Below, in pieces: positions 17,224 through 26,627 of a stretch of 64,000 nt of DNA. Position numbers and translations under genes: made by a program. Origin of the DNA: Paraburkholderia franconis (GTDB taxonomy: Bacteria > Pseudomonadota > Gammaproteobacteria > Burkholderiales > Burkholderiaceae); the NCBI RefSeq assembly GCF_009362735.1, contig NZ_WHNP01000040.1, forward strand, positions 1-64,000, in the 5' to 3' direction. The notes under the pieces are model-generated. The model was not told where the DNA came from, ran no database searches, and saw only the letters and a list, made by a program, of their open reading frames with translations. Numbering within the stretch: the first letter of the stretch is position 1; every line of letters begins with the position of its first letter.

Positions 17224-18048
17224 TCACGCGATGTCGAACGTGAAGCAGCGCTCGTAATCGCCGGGGCGCACGACGCGGTGCGAACCGTTGTCGTCACTGC
17301 GTTCGAGCGCCGACACGCTGAGGCGCCCGTCCTGCGCAAGCACTCGCAGCGCCGTGGTGCCTCGCGTGCCGTAGTCGGGCGTATCGATGAAGGCCGCCGA
17401 CAGCGCGCGTTCGCGCTCGAGCGAAATGCCCGTCGCCGGCAGTTCGTCGTCGCGCGCGACGCGCGGATCGCGCATCAGGCCGACCAGCGTCGCGAGCGGC
17501 GCGCGCGCGTCGCCGGCGAGCACCTGCGCGAGTTCGGCGCGCTTGTGCGCGAGCTTCGGCCACGGCGTGTCCAGCACCGCATTCGAGATGCCGTGCGTGC
17601 CCAGCGCGAGCAGCGTCGGCGCGGCGGGCGAGCGGTTGCAGTACCAGGCGAGCTCGCGCCGCTTCCAGTCGCCCACCAGCAGATTGAAGCCGTTATACAT
17701 GTCGCCGTCTTGCGCGACTTGCAGCAGATAGTCGAGCGGCGGCGTGCCGCGTTCGATGCCGTGGCCGTTCGACAGCCAGTTGCTGACCAGCGTGCCGCGC
17801 GTCGGCGCGTCGGCGCGCATTTCGCTCGGCGCGCGATAGTTGGTGAGCGCGGCGAAGCGTCCGTCGCGCGTCATCCCGAGCCATGTGCCGCCGCCGACGA
17901 GATCGCGTCCCGCGAGCAGGTTGGGCGCGTCGTCCCACCAGTGCATCGGCTCGGCCGTGCGCTTCAGGAATTCGTCGCGATTCGCGGCGAGCGTGAACAG
18001 CGGACCGTCGGACGCATCGGGGCGCCAGTCGAACACGATCAGACACAT
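17224..18048 (-). CDS. NRDE (TANGO2-like) family protein
   Basis: The 274-residue protein begins with the conserved Cys2 (MCLIVFDW), likely an N-terminal nucleophile after Met removal. It carries the NRDE motif at 23-26, followed by the LLAGRDLVGGGTWLGMTRDGRFAALTN family block. NRDE/TANGO2 proteins have been connected to acyl-CoA or haem handling but the bacterial role is unsettled. It is convergent with the esterase gene and lies 99 bp behind ygfZ on the minus strand. Confidence 0.9.
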   Translation of the reverse strand: MCLIVFDWRPDASDGPLFTLAANRDEFLKRTAEPMHWWDDAPNLLAGRDLVGGGTWLGMTRDGRFAALTNYRAPSEMRADAPTRGTLVSNWLSNGHGIERGTPPLDYLLQVAQDGDMYNGFNLLVGDWKRRELAWYCNRSPAAPTLLALGTHGISNAVLDTPWPKLAHKRAELAQVLAGDARAPLATLVGLMRDPRVARDDELPATGISLERERALSAAFIDTPDYGTRGTTALRVLAQDGRLSVSALERSDDNGSHRVVRPGDYERCFTFDIA

Positions 18049-18147
18049 CGGAAAAGGTCTACGTAACGAGAATGCGTGAACACGGCGGGAACACGCCGCG
18101 CCCGAACAAAAGGCGCGGCGCGCGGGGCATGCAGGTGTTGTTGTCGC

Positions 18148-19194
18148 TCAGATCTCCGCCGGCAGCGCGTATGGCAACGGCAGGAAAGCGAGCGCCGGAC
18201 CGTCCGCCGAGCCCAGATGCACGGTGCCGTTTTCGAGCGCGGCGAGCTTGATCTCGACGAGCGCATCGACGCCGCCGTCGGGCGCCGCCGCCGTGTTGAC
18301 GAGCATTCCGCACGGCTGGCCCGGATCGTCCGAATGGAACAGCTCGGCGCCCGGCACGACGCATTCCGTTTCGCCCGCGACGTTCGCGAGCGCCATGCGC
18401 CGCTTGATCGTGCCGCGATACTGGCTGCGCGCGACCACTTCCTGGCCTGGATAGCAGCCCTTGCGGAAATTGACGCCGCCGAGCACGTCGAAGTTGACCA
18501 TCTGCGGGACGAACTGCTCGGTCACGCGCTGCGTGATGCGCGGCTCGCCGGCGCGGATATCGAGCCAGTCCCACACGGCAGGCGACACGCGCGTGAGTTT
18601 CGCTTCGAGCGCGGGCAGGCGCGCTTCGACTTCGGCAATCGGGCCGACCCACACGTAGCGCAGCCGTCCCGCCGCATCCGGCACGCGCACGAGCGAGCCC
18701 GCCGGGCCGTCGACCTTCACGTGCACGCCGTCGGGAATCGCGTCGAACACGCCGGAGAGCGCGGCGCGCACGTCACCGGCGAGGCCGATCACGAGCGTGT
18801 CGTCCGTCGCGTCGGACAGCTTCGCTTTCGCGCGCAGCACGAACATCGACAGACGCTTTTGCACGGCGGCCTGCACGTCCTTCGACACCAGCATCCGGAT
18901 CGACTCGCCGCTGCACCACATGAGCAACGACGCGAGCAGGCGGCCCTTCGGCGAACAGTAGCCGGCGAGGCGCGCGGTGGCGGCGTCGAGATGCTGTGTG
19001 TCGTTGGTGAGCTGCGAATGCAGGAAGGAGGCCGCGTCGTCGCCCTTCGTATCGATCACGCCGAACTGCGGCAACGGCATGAAAGCGCCGCGCAAGAGCA
19101 CGGCGTCGAACTCGTCGCGCGCGGGTCGCGGGAACGCAGGAAGCGAAACGGAAGCGGGGACAGCGGTGCCGGGTGCTGCGAGCGGAGCGTTCAT
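18148..19194 (-). CDS. ygfZ: tRNA-modifying / Fe-S repair protein YgfZ (folate-binding)
   Basis: The 348-residue protein carries the diagnostic K-G-C-Y-P-G-Q-E motif at 245-252 and an aminomethyltransferase-like fold. It starts near residue 40 with the LPQFGVIDTKGDDAASFLHSQLTND segment that opens YgfZ domains. YgfZ supports Fe-S enzymes in a folate-dependent way. It is divergent from mltG, as in many Burkholderia genomes. Confidence 0.92.
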   Translation of the reverse strand: MNAPLAAPGTAVPASVSLPAFPRPARDEFDAVLLRGAFMPLPQFGVIDTKGDDAASFLHSQLTNDTQHLDAATARLAGYCSPKGRLLASLLMWCSGESIRMLVSKDVQAAVQKRLSMFVLRAKAKLSDATDDTLVIGLAGDVRAALSGVFDAIPDGVHVKVDGPAGSLVRVPDAAGRLRYVWVGPIAEVEARLPALEAKLTRVSPAVWDWLDIRAGEPRITQRVTEQFVPQMVNFDVLGGVNFRKGCYPGQEVVARSQYRGTIKRRMALANVAGETECVVPGAELFHSDDPGQPCGMLVNTAAAPDGGVDALVEIKLAALENGTVHLGSADGPALAFLPLPYALPAEI

Positions 19195-19221
19195 GGATTC
19201 GGAGAACAGTCAAATCTGACT

Positions 19222-19248
19222 TTGGCAGAGGCAAGCAAGTATTATATT
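19222..19248 (+). promoter_or_regulatory. candidate promoter of mltG-tmk
   Basis: TTGGCA (19222-19227) and TATATT (19243-19248) resemble -35 and -10 boxes with a short 15-bp spacer, in the AT-rich gap between ygfZ and mltG. Spacing is suboptimal, so this is tentative. Confidence 0.35.
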
Positions 19249-19263
19249 GGCTTCACTCCAGCC

Positions 19264-20283
19264 ATGTTTCGCATGACCTTTTTGAAGAAATGTCTCATCG
19301 CTTGCGTCGTGCTCGCGATGCTGACCGTCGCCGCGGCCTTCGGCGCGTATCACTGGGCCACGACACCCGTCCAACTCGCCACCCCGCAACTCGACGTCAC
19401 GATCAAACCGCACAGCAGCCTGCGCAGCGTTACGGCGCAGCTCAACAGGGGCGGTGTGCCCGTCGAGCCTGAGCTTTTCGTCATCATGACGCGCGTGCTC
19501 GGCCTGCAGACGGCGCTCAAATCGGGCAACTACGAATTCAAGCAGGGCATCACGCCGTATGAGGTGCTGCAGAAAATCGCGCGCGGCGACGTCAACGAGT
19601 ACGTCGCGACGATCATCGAAGGCTGGACGTTCAGGCACATGCGCTCGGAACTCGATTCGAATCCGGCGCTGAAGCACGACACGGCGACCATGTCCGATGC
19701 CGACATCCTGAAAGCGATCGGCGCGCCGGAAACGCCGACGGGCGTGGGCGAAGGGCTGTTCTTCCCCGATACCTACCTGTTCGACAAGGACACGAGCGAT
19801 CTCGACGTCTATCGCCGCGCGTACCGGCTGATGAAGCTGCGCATCGACGAGGCGTGGGCCGGGCGCGCGCCGGGCCTGCCGTACAAGACGCCGTATGAGG
19901 CGCTGACGATGGCGTCGATCGTCGAAAAGGAAACGGGCAAGGCCTCCGACCGGGCGATGGTCGCGGGCGTGTTCGCGAACCGTCTGCGCGCGGGCATGCC
20001 GCTGCAGACCGACCCGACCGTCATCTACGGAATGGGCGACAGCTACACGGGGCATCTGCGCAAAAAGGATCTGCAGACGGACACTCCCTACAATACCTAC
20101 ACGCGGATGGGCCTGCCGCCTTCGCCGATCGCGCTGCCGGGCGTCGCGTCGCTACAGGCCGCGCTCAATCCCGCGCCGACCAGCGCGCTGTATTTCGTCT
20201 CGCGCGGTGACGGCAGCAGCATTTTTTCTGACACGCTCGGCGATCACAACAAGGCCGTCGACAAATACATTCGAGGGCAATGA
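19264..20283 (+). CDS. mltG: endolytic peptidoglycan transglycosylase MltG
   Basis: The 339-residue inner-membrane protein has one N-terminal membrane anchor (about 8-28), a LysM-like region, then the YceG domain with EGLFFPDTY (163-171), the catalytic Glu221 in ASIVEKETG, and LPPSPIALPG near the C terminus. It cleaves nascent glycan strands to end elongation. The start is uncertain by three codons (ATG 19264 or 19273) and has no strong ribosome-binding site. Its stop overlaps the tmk start in ATGATG, so the two are translationally coupled. Confidence 0.92.
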   Translation: MFRMTFLKKCLIACVVLAMLTVAAAFGAYHWATTPVQLATPQLDVTIKPHSSLRSVTAQLNRGGVPVEPELFVIMTRVLGLQTALKSGNYEFKQGITPYEVLQKIARGDVNEYVATIIEGWTFRHMRSELDSNPALKHDTATMSDADILKAIGAPETPTGVGEGLFFPDTYLFDKDTSDLDVYRRAYRLMKLRIDEAWAGRAPGLPYKTPYEALTMASIVEKETGKASDRAMVAGVFANRLRAGMPLQTDPTVIYGMGDSYTGHLRKKDLQTDTPYNTYTRMGLPPSPIALPGVASLQAALNPAPTSALYFVSRGDGSSIFSDTLGDHNKAVDKYIRGQ

Positions 20284-20903
20284 TGGCGCGGGGCAAATTC
20301 ATCACGTTCGAGGGCATCGACGGCGCGGGCAAGACCACGCATTTAGGGTGGTTCCGCGACAGGCTCGAGCAGAAGGTGGCGACGACGGGCCGTTCCGTCG
20401 TCGTGACGCGCGAGCCGGGCGGCACGAAGCTCGGCGAAACGCTGCGCGACATCCTGCTGCATCAGCCGATGGATCTCGAAACCGAGGCGCTGCTGATGTT
20501 CGCGGCGCGCCGCGAGCATCTCGCCCAGGTGATCGAGCCGGCGCTGGCGCGCGGCGACTGGGTGCTGTCTGACCGCTTTACCGATGCGACGTTCGCCTAT
20601 CAGGGCGGCGGGCGCGGCCTGCCGCGCGACAAGCTGGAGACGCTCGAACGCTGGGTGCAGGGCGGTTTCCAGCCGGATCTGACGGTGCTGTTCGACGTGC
20701 CGCCCGATACAGCCAGCGAACGCCGCAGCGCGGCGCGCGCGCCAGACCGTTTCGAGAGCGAATCGGACGCGTTCTTTACCCGCACGCGCGCCGAATATCT
20801 GCGCCGCGCCGAGGAAGCGCCTTATCGATTCGCTATCATCGACTCGACGCGCAGTATCGCCGATATTCAGAGGCAACTTCAGAAATTGATTACGTCGCTT
20901 TGA
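20280..20903 (+). CDS. tmk: thymidylate kinase
   Basis: This 207-residue dTMP kinase has P-loop EGIDGAGKTT (11-20), the REPGGT substrate motif, and LSDRFTDAT. It phosphorylates dTMP for dTTP synthesis. GAGGG inside the end of mltG serves as ribosome-binding site. The mltG-tmk-holB order is conserved in proteobacteria. Confidence 0.95.
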   Translation: MMARGKFITFEGIDGAGKTTHLGWFRDRLEQKVATTGRSVVVTREPGGTKLGETLRDILLHQPMDLETEALLMFAARREHLAQVIEPALARGDWVLSDRFTDATFAYQGGGRGLPRDKLETLERWVQGGFQPDLTVLFDVPPDTASERRSAARAPDRFESESDAFFTRTRAEYLRRAEEAPYRFAIIDSTRSIADIQRQLQKLITSL

Positions 20904-20997
20904 TTTTAAAGCGTTATAAGCATTGCGTATGGTCGGCCTTAATGCTCGGCCAATACATGAAATAGTCTCTACAACTTATTGAATCAAAAAACAAACA

Positions 20998-22047
20998 ATG
21001 ATTTATCCGTGGCAAACCGACGACTGGAACCGCCTGCAGCAGCTGCGCGCCCACTGGCCGCATGCGTTGCTGCTCCATGGGCAGGCCGGAATCGGCAAGT
21101 TGCGCTTTGCCCAGCATCTTGCGCAGGGGCGGCTGTGCGAATCGGCGTTGCCGAACGGCGAGCCGTGCGGCAAGTGCGCGGCGTGCAACTGGTTCAGCCA
21201 GGGCAATCATCCGGACTACCGGATCGTGCTGCCCGAGGCCTTGGCCGCCGAAGCGGGGTTCGTCAACGCCGCAGCCGATGAAAAAGCGGAGAAAGCCGAC
21301 AAGGCCGACGTCGACGACGGCGGCAAGAAAACACGCGCGCCGAGCAAGGAAATCAAGATCGAGCAGGTGCGGGCGCTGCTGGACTTTTGCGGCGTCGGCT
21401 CGCATCGCGGCGGCATGCGCGTCGTCGTGCTGTATCCCGCCGAGGCGCTGAATGTCGCCGCCGCCAATGCGCTGCTCAAGACGCTCGAAGAGCCGCCTGC
21501 GGGCGTCGTGTTCCTGATGGTGTCGGCGCGCATCGACCGTCTGCTGCCGACCATCATCAGCCGCTGCCGTCAATGGCCGATGACGACGCCTTCGCCCGAA
21601 GCCGCCACGGCCTGGCTCGCGGCGCAGGGCATCGACGATGCGCCGGGCCTGCTCGCGGAAGTAGGCGGCGCGCCGCTCACGGCGCTCGCGCTGGCCAGCG
21701 ACGAAAACCGGCCGCTGCGCGACTGGACGCTGAAGCAACTGGCGGCCGGTCCGGACTGCGATGCTTTCGCCTGCGGCGAGACGCTGCAGAAGCTGCCTGT
21801 GCCGCTCGTGCTCGGCTGGCTGCAGCGCTGGATGTACGACCTGCTCGCGCAGTCCACGGCGGGCACGCCGCGCTATTTTCCGGCGGCTGCGTCGGCGCTC
21901 GCGCGTTGCGCGTCGCTGGCCGATGCGCACGCATTCGCGCGTTTCATGCGGACGGTCACGCGGCAGCGCGCCGTCGAAAACCATCCGCTCAACGCGCGGC
22001 TCGTGTTTGAGGAACTGTTTCTCGGCTATCGCGACCTGTTCGCGTAG
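20998..22047 (+). CDS. holB: DNA polymerase III delta' subunit
   Basis: The 349-residue clamp-loader subunit shows the degenerate Walker A HGQAGIGKLRFA, a four-cysteine zinc site (one Cys in RLCES, then CGKCAAC), the NALLKTLEEPP block and the SRC motif (IISRCRQW). A charged low-complexity insert (about 97-120, rich in Glu, Lys, Ala, Asp) lies between the zinc site and KEIKIEQVR; similar inserts occur in Burkholderiaceae. A 94-bp AT-rich spacer separates it from tmk and may hold an internal promoter. Confidence 0.93.
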   Translation: MIYPWQTDDWNRLQQLRAHWPHALLLHGQAGIGKLRFAQHLAQGRLCESALPNGEPCGKCAACNWFSQGNHPDYRIVLPEALAAEAGFVNAAADEKAEKADKADVDDGGKKTRAPSKEIKIEQVRALLDFCGVGSHRGGMRVVVLYPAEALNVAAANALLKTLEEPPAGVVFLMVSARIDRLLPTIISRCRQWPMTTPSPEAATAWLAAQGIDDAPGLLAEVGGAPLTALALASDENRPLRDWTLKQLAAGPDCDAFACGETLQKLPVPLVLGWLQRWMYDLLAQSTAGTPRYFPAAASALARCASLADAHAFARFMRTVTRQRAVENHPLNARLVFEELFLGYRDLFA

Positions 22048-22116
22048 CCCACGCAGAGCGGCGCGCGCCTGCCGTTTCACCGTGCTTCCCGTCCCATTTC
22101 ATTGAACGATATCGAC

Positions 22117-22623
22117 ATGACCTTTCAGTACCGCGACGCCTCGCTCGACGATCTGCCCGAAATCGTCGCCATTTACAACTCGACCGTGCCGTCGCGGCAG
22201 GTCACGGCCGATCTGGAGCCCGTCAGCATCGACAGCCGCCGCGCGTGGTTCGATGCGCACGGCCCCGAGAAGCGTCCACTGTGGGTGGTCGAAGACGAGG
22301 GGCGCATCATCGGATGGCTGAGTTTTTCTGATTTCTACGGCCGTCCGGCCTATCAGCGTACGGCCGAAGTCAGCATCTATCTGCACGAAGCGGCACGCGG
22401 CAAGGGCTTGGGCAAGAAACTGCTTGCGGCTTCGCTGGAGGCGGCGCCGAAGCTTGGCATCGATACGGTGCTCGGTTTCGTGTTCGGCCACAATGAGCCG
22501 AGCGTGCGGCTTTTCCAATCGTTCGGCTTTACCGCCTGGGGCACGCTGCCGCGCGTCGCGGTGCTGGATGGCGTCGAGCGCGATCTCGTCATTCTCGGCA
22601 AGCGTCTGGACGGTTCACATTAA
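22117..22623 (+). CDS. GNAT family N-acetyltransferase (phosphinothricin acetyltransferase-like)
   Basis: The 168-residue enzyme resembles the Pat/Bar branch: FQYRDASLDDLPEIVAIYN at the start, then RTAEVSIYLHEAARGKGLGKKLL, containing the acetyl-CoA-binding R-G-K-G-L-G. It ends with an FGFTAWGTLPRVA-type strand. It probably acetylates a small amino-acid-like substrate such as methionine sulfoximine. The ATG at 22117 is chosen; a TTG five codons upstream is possible. It lies between holB and tatD. Confidence 0.85.
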   Translation: MTFQYRDASLDDLPEIVAIYNSTVPSRQVTADLEPVSIDSRRAWFDAHGPEKRPLWVVEDEGRIIGWLSFSDFYGRPAYQRTAEVSIYLHEAARGKGLGKKLLAASLEAAPKLGIDTVLGFVFGHNEPSVRLFQSFGFTAWGTLPRVAVLDGVERDLVILGKRLDGSH

Positions 22624-22665
22624 GGGCGCTCTGACTCGCCATCGGATTTTTCGCAGGACTTCACC

Positions 22666-23457
22666 ATGTTTGTCGATTCGCATTGCCACATCAACTTCGA
22701 GGGACTCGGCGACCGCCTGCCTCAAGTGCTGGAGAACATGCGTTCGCATGCCGTGACGCATGCGCTGTGCGTATCCGTCGATTTCGAAACGCTGCCGTCC
22801 GTGCTGGACATCGCGAGCGCGTATGACAACGTGTACGCGTCGGTCGGCGTGCATCCCGATCACGAGGACGCGCGCGAGCCGACCGTCGCCGAACTGGTCG
22901 AGCTGGCGCAGCATCCGAAGGTGGTCGCGATTGGCGAGACGGGGCTCGACTACTACCGGCTCGAAGGCCGCTCGATCGACGACATGGAGTGGCAGCGCGA
23001 GCGTTTTCGCGTGCACATCCGCGCCGCGCATCGGACGGGCAAGCCGCTGATCATCCATACGCGCGCGTCGTCAGCGGACACGCTGCGGATCATGGCCGAG
23101 GAGCGCGCGAGCGAGCCGGGCGGCGTGATGCACTGCTTCACCGAGCCGTGGGCCGTCGCCGAGCAGGCGCTCGCGCAGAATTTCTACATTTCGCTGTCGG
23201 GCATCGTCACGTTCAAGAATGCAACCGACGTGCAGGAGGTCGCGCGCCGCGTACCGCTCGATCGATTGCTGATCGAAACCGACTCGCCGTACCTCGCGCC
23301 CGTGCCGTATCGCGGCAAGCCGAATGAACCTGCGTACGTGAGCTATGTCGGACGCTTCATCGCGCAGCAACGCGAGATGCCGGACGAAGCGCTCGCCGCT
23401 GCGACGACCGAGAACTTCTTCCGCCTGTTCAAGATTCCGGCGCCGGCAGGTGCTTGA
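22666..23457 (+). CDS. TatD family metal-dependent hydrolase
   Basis: The 263-residue TIM-barrel hydrolase shows the metal ligands HCH (SHCHINF, residues 6-8), the Glu in AIGETGLDYY, His in LIIHTRAS, His in GVMHCF, and Asp in ETDSPYLAP. TatD-type enzymes are DNases or D-aminoacyl hydrolases. The holB-tatD proximity is common. AGGACTT lies before the ATG. Confidence 0.92.
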   Translation: MFVDSHCHINFEGLGDRLPQVLENMRSHAVTHALCVSVDFETLPSVLDIASAYDNVYASVGVHPDHEDAREPTVAELVELAQHPKVVAIGETGLDYYRLEGRSIDDMEWQRERFRVHIRAAHRTGKPLIIHTRASSADTLRIMAEERASEPGGVMHCFTEPWAVAEQALAQNFYISLSGIVTFKNATDVQEVARRVPLDRLLIETDSPYLAPVPYRGKPNEPAYVSYVGRFIAQQREMPDEALAAATTENFFRLFKIPAPAGA

Positions 23458-23508
23458 GTTGAAAAATTAGCAATATCAATAGGATAGGAATTTTTCCTAA
23501 AGTAAAGC

Positions 23509-24282
23509 ATGAAGAAATATATGATCGAGGGCCATAACGGCATGCCTTTCCGTCCGACCATCGCTCGCGCCGTCGGCCTGCGCCGACGTTTCGCGGCAGT
23601 GTCGCTGGCGGCGGGTGTCGCGTTCGCGACGCTCGGCGCGCTGCCCGCGCATGCGGCGTCCACCGACACGTTGATCAAGGCCGTCAAGTTTGACGACGTG
23701 AAGGAAGTGAAGAAGCAACTGGCGAACGGCATGGACCCGAACATGGCCGACAACCAGGGCATGCCGCTTCTGGTGATCGCCGCGCGCGAGAAGTCGGACA
23801 AGGTGGTCGCCGCGCTGATGGACAATCCGAAAACGGACGTCGAGATTCTCGACAAGGCGGGCGAAAACGCGATGATGATGGCCGCGCTGAACGGCGACAT
23901 CAATATCGTGAAGCTGCTGATCGCGAAGGACGCCGAGGTCAACAAGAAGGGCTGGGCGCCGCTGCACTACGCGGCGGCGAACGGCCACGACGACATCGTC
24001 AAGCTGCTGCTCGATCACGACGCATATATCGACGCGGGTTCGCCGAACGGCACGACGCCGCTGATGATGGCCGCGCGCGGCGGTCACGTGTCGACCGTCA
24101 AGCTGCTGCTCGACGGCGGTGCGGACCTGAACGTGAAGAACCAGATCGGCCTGACGGCGCTCGACTTCGCGAAGCAGTACAAGGAGCCGGACGTCGTCGA
24201 GGGGCTGACGGCGCGCATGCAGAAGACGCAGAAACAGGCGCCCGCCGGCGCGCCTGCAACGCCGCAAAACAGTGCAAAATAG
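23509..24282 (+). CDS. secreted ankyrin repeat protein
   Basis: The 257-residue protein has a long signal peptide (hydrophobic segment about 27-45, ending AHAA). Five to six ankyrin repeats follow (about 50-235; units such as GWAPLHYAAANGHDDIVKLL and GTTPLMMAARGGHVSTVKLL). The tail is rich in Gln, Pro and Ala. It should be a periplasmic protein-protein interaction module; the partner is unknown. The 50-bp upstream gap is AT-rich and probably holds its promoter. An ATG at 23521 is an alternative start. A Tai-like protein gene follows. Confidence 0.88.
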   Translation: MKKYMIEGHNGMPFRPTIARAVGLRRRFAAVSLAAGVAFATLGALPAHAASTDTLIKAVKFDDVKEVKKQLANGMDPNMADNQGMPLLVIAAREKSDKVVAALMDNPKTDVEILDKAGENAMMMAALNGDINIVKLLIAKDAEVNKKGWAPLHYAAANGHDDIVKLLLDHDAYIDAGSPNGTTPLMMAARGGHVSTVKLLLDGGADLNVKNQIGLTALDFAKQYKEPDVVEGLTARMQKTQKQAPAGAPATPQNSAK

Positions 24283-24392
24283 CGGCTTCGGCGCGAGTCA
24301 CCACGCGCGCGAATTGCAGCCATGTCTGTTTGGCGGCAAAGACAGCCGGGCACCGTCCACGTTGCCGGGCTCATACGAGGAAGGAAAAAAAC

Positions 24393-24749
24393 ATGCTGCG
24401 GGTTTTGATTTGCGCCGGCGCGCTCGCTGTGCCGTTGACGGCCGCCGCGTTCACGGGGGGCGACCTCAACAAGCTGTGCACGAAGACGGACGTTGCATCC
24501 CGTAGCGCGTGCGCGGCGTACATCGAAGGGGCCGCGGACGGCGTCTTCAACACGATCGATGCTATCGGCGGGACGACGGGCCCGCGCGTCGGCCAGTACT
24601 TCTGCCTGCCGCCGGACGCGCGCTCGCAGCAACTGACGGACGCCGTGCGCAAATACATCGCCGACAATCCGAACGTCGCGGGCTACAACGCGAGCACGGC
24701 CGTCTCGCTCGGGCTCGGCAAGGCGTTCCCCTGCAAGTCGGGTAGCTGA
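24393..24749 (+). CDS. Rap1a/Tai-like immunity-fold exported protein
   Basis: The 118-residue product has a signal peptide (MLRVLICAGALAVPLTAAAF). It shows the Tai/Rap1a pattern: FTGGDLNKLC, then R-SAC-AYI-GAADG, a central FCLPP, and conserved cysteines for disulfides. Tai/Rap1a proteins protect against type VI-delivered amidases in the periplasm. No amidase effector or T6SS gene is nearby, so an immunity role is only one option; many such proteins are orphan. A GAGGAAGGA site precedes the ATG. Confidence 0.8.
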   Translation: MLRVLICAGALAVPLTAAAFTGGDLNKLCTKTDVASRSACAAYIEGAADGVFNTIDAIGGTTGPRVGQYFCLPPDARSQQLTDAVRKYIADNPNVAGYNASTAVSLGLGKAFPCKSGS

Positions 24750-25117
24750 TCGGCAGCGGGCGTCGCGCCCGCTGCGTCCGTCCGCGCCACATTCCGACGC
24801 GCGCCGTGTTGCATGCACGGCGCGCGTTTTTGCGCTTGCGGCGCGTATGCTTTATTTCCCATTTCGTTCGGCATCTACGCTTCATTTCTGAGTGCTTTGC
24901 CGCCGCGTCTTTCGTTGCCGACGCGCGCCTCCTCTCTTCATCGTTGTGTTTTCTCGCGGATCTGCGGCAGCGCCGATGTGGCCGGTCTTTTTGCCTATGC
25001 CTTCCGGATGTGGACAAGTGTGCAACTGATTCGGTGCAACCGCGGTCGAACCAACACTGAACAACGCGCGCCGGCCACGACGACCGGCCGCCTCAACGAA
25101 AGTGGAGGGACAGCAAC
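24750..25117. other. intergenic region before otsA
   Basis: Besides the strong terminator at 24797-24831 this 368-bp gap shows no gene. It likely carries the otsA promoter, but I cannot point to clear boxes. Confidence 0.5.
24797..24831 (+). terminator. rho-independent terminator after Tai-like gene
   Basis: A perfect 12-bp stem, ACGCGCGCCGTG with CACGGCGCGCGT, around a 7-base loop is followed by TTTTT. Confidence 0.92.
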
Positions 25118-26551
25118 ATGGGCCGACTGATCGTCGTGTCGAATCGCGTGGCAACGCCGACGGAAACCAAGGGCTCCGCGGGCGGGCTGGCCGTCGGCGT
25201 ATTCGGCGCGCTGAAGGACACGGGCGGGGTGTGGTTCGGATGGAGCGGCGACGTCGTCAGCGAAACGGTCGCCAATGCCGGGCCGACACTCGAAGTGGAC
25301 GGCCCCGTGACGTTCGCCACCACAGGGCTCACGCGCAAGGACTACGACCAGTACTATCGCGGCTTTTCGAATGCGACGCTGTGGCCCGTCTTCCACTACC
25401 GCAACGACCTCGCGCGCTACGAGCGCGACGAGTACGCGGGCTACCGGCGCGTCAACGCATGGCTCGCACACAAGCTGATCAGGCTGCTCCAGCCCGACGA
25501 CATCATCTGGGTCCACGACTATCACCTGATTCCATTCGCCGAAGCGCTGCGATCCGAAGGCGTGTCGAACCGCATCGGATTCTTCCTGCATATTCCGTTT
25601 CCATCGCCGCAGATTCTGCTCAACATTCCGCCGCACGAAGAACTGGTGAAGTCACTGTGCTGCTACGACCTGTTGGGCTTCCAGACTCAAAACGACGAGC
25701 TTGCGTTTCACGACTATCTGTCCAGGCACGCGCGCGGCACCGTATCGGACGATGGGCAGGTGGAAGCGTTCGGCCGCAAGCTGCGCACGGGTGTGTACCG
25801 GATCGGCGTGTTCCCCGATGAAATCGCCGAGCAGGCGAAGCGGTACGAGAGCCGTCAGCATGTGCTCGATCTGAAGCAGAGCCTCGAAGGGCGCAAGCTG
25901 ATCATGAGCGTCGACCGGCTCGACTATTCGAAAGGGCTCGTCGAGCGATTTCGCGCGTTCGAAGCGTTGCTGGAACGTTCGCCTGAGTGGCGCGGCAATG
26001 TCTCGCTCGTCCAGATCGCGCCGCCGACGCGTTCCGACGTCACGACATACCAGGACATTCGTCAGCAACTCGAATATGAAGCAGGGCGTATCAACGGAAA
26101 ATACTCAGGCCTTGACTACACGCCCATCCGTTATCTGAACCAGCAATACGACCGCTGGAAACTGATGTCGCTGTTCCGCGAATCGCAGGTCGGTTTCGTC
26201 ACACCGCTGCACGACGGGATGAATCTCGTCGCGAAAGAGTACGTGGCCGCGCAGAATCCGGACGATCCGGGCGTGCTGGTGCTCTCGATGTTCGCGGGCG
26301 CGGCGGCGGAACTGAAGGGCGCGCTGATCGTGAATCCGCACGATTCGATCGGCATGTGCGAAGCGTTGCAGCAGGCGCTCGCGATGCCGCTCGCGGAGCG
26401 CCAGCAGCGCCACGAAACGGACATGGAAGCATTGCGCAAGAACGATCTCGGCGTGTGGCGCGACTCGTTCCTGCGCGATCTGCGCAACGTGCCGGCGCCC
26501 GCTGAGTTTCCCGAGAGCTGGTCATCGGCGAGACAGGCGAGGGATACGTGA
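25118..26551 (+). CDS. otsA: alpha,alpha-trehalose-phosphate synthase (UDP-forming)
   Basis: The 477-residue GT20 enzyme makes trehalose-6-phosphate from UDP-glucose and glucose-6-phosphate. Family signatures are LIVVSNRVA at the start, GGLAVGV, the VHDYHLIPFA block, IGFFLHIPFPS, the SVDRLDYSKGL phosphate-binding segment and the C-terminal KEYVAAQNPDDPGVLVLS block. GGAGGG lies ahead of the ATG. No otsB phosphatase gene is adjacent. The product would serve osmotic and desiccation protection. Confidence 0.95.
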   Translation: MGRLIVVSNRVATPTETKGSAGGLAVGVFGALKDTGGVWFGWSGDVVSETVANAGPTLEVDGPVTFATTGLTRKDYDQYYRGFSNATLWPVFHYRNDLARYERDEYAGYRRVNAWLAHKLIRLLQPDDIIWVHDYHLIPFAEALRSEGVSNRIGFFLHIPFPSPQILLNIPPHEELVKSLCCYDLLGFQTQNDELAFHDYLSRHARGTVSDDGQVEAFGRKLRTGVYRIGVFPDEIAEQAKRYESRQHVLDLKQSLEGRKLIMSVDRLDYSKGLVERFRAFEALLERSPEWRGNVSLVQIAPPTRSDVTTYQDIRQQLEYEAGRINGKYSGLDYTPIRYLNQQYDRWKLMSLFRESQVGFVTPLHDGMNLVAKEYVAAQNPDDPGVLVLSMFAGAAAELKGALIVNPHDSIGMCEALQQALAMPLAERQQRHETDMEALRKNDLGVWRDSFLRDLRNVPAPAEFPESWSSARQARDT

Positions 26552-26627
26552 TTCGTCGACAGAATTCATTCGCGATCCCGATCAATCTCGATCGTTCTGA
26601 AGAAAATGCCCGCCGTTCGGAGTGCGG

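Noticed and set aside
18094..18120. hairpin CGCCGCGCC/GGCGCGGCG as terminator of ygfZ
   Set aside because: The 9-bp stem is perfect but no T-run follows on the minus strand, so I did not call it a terminator.
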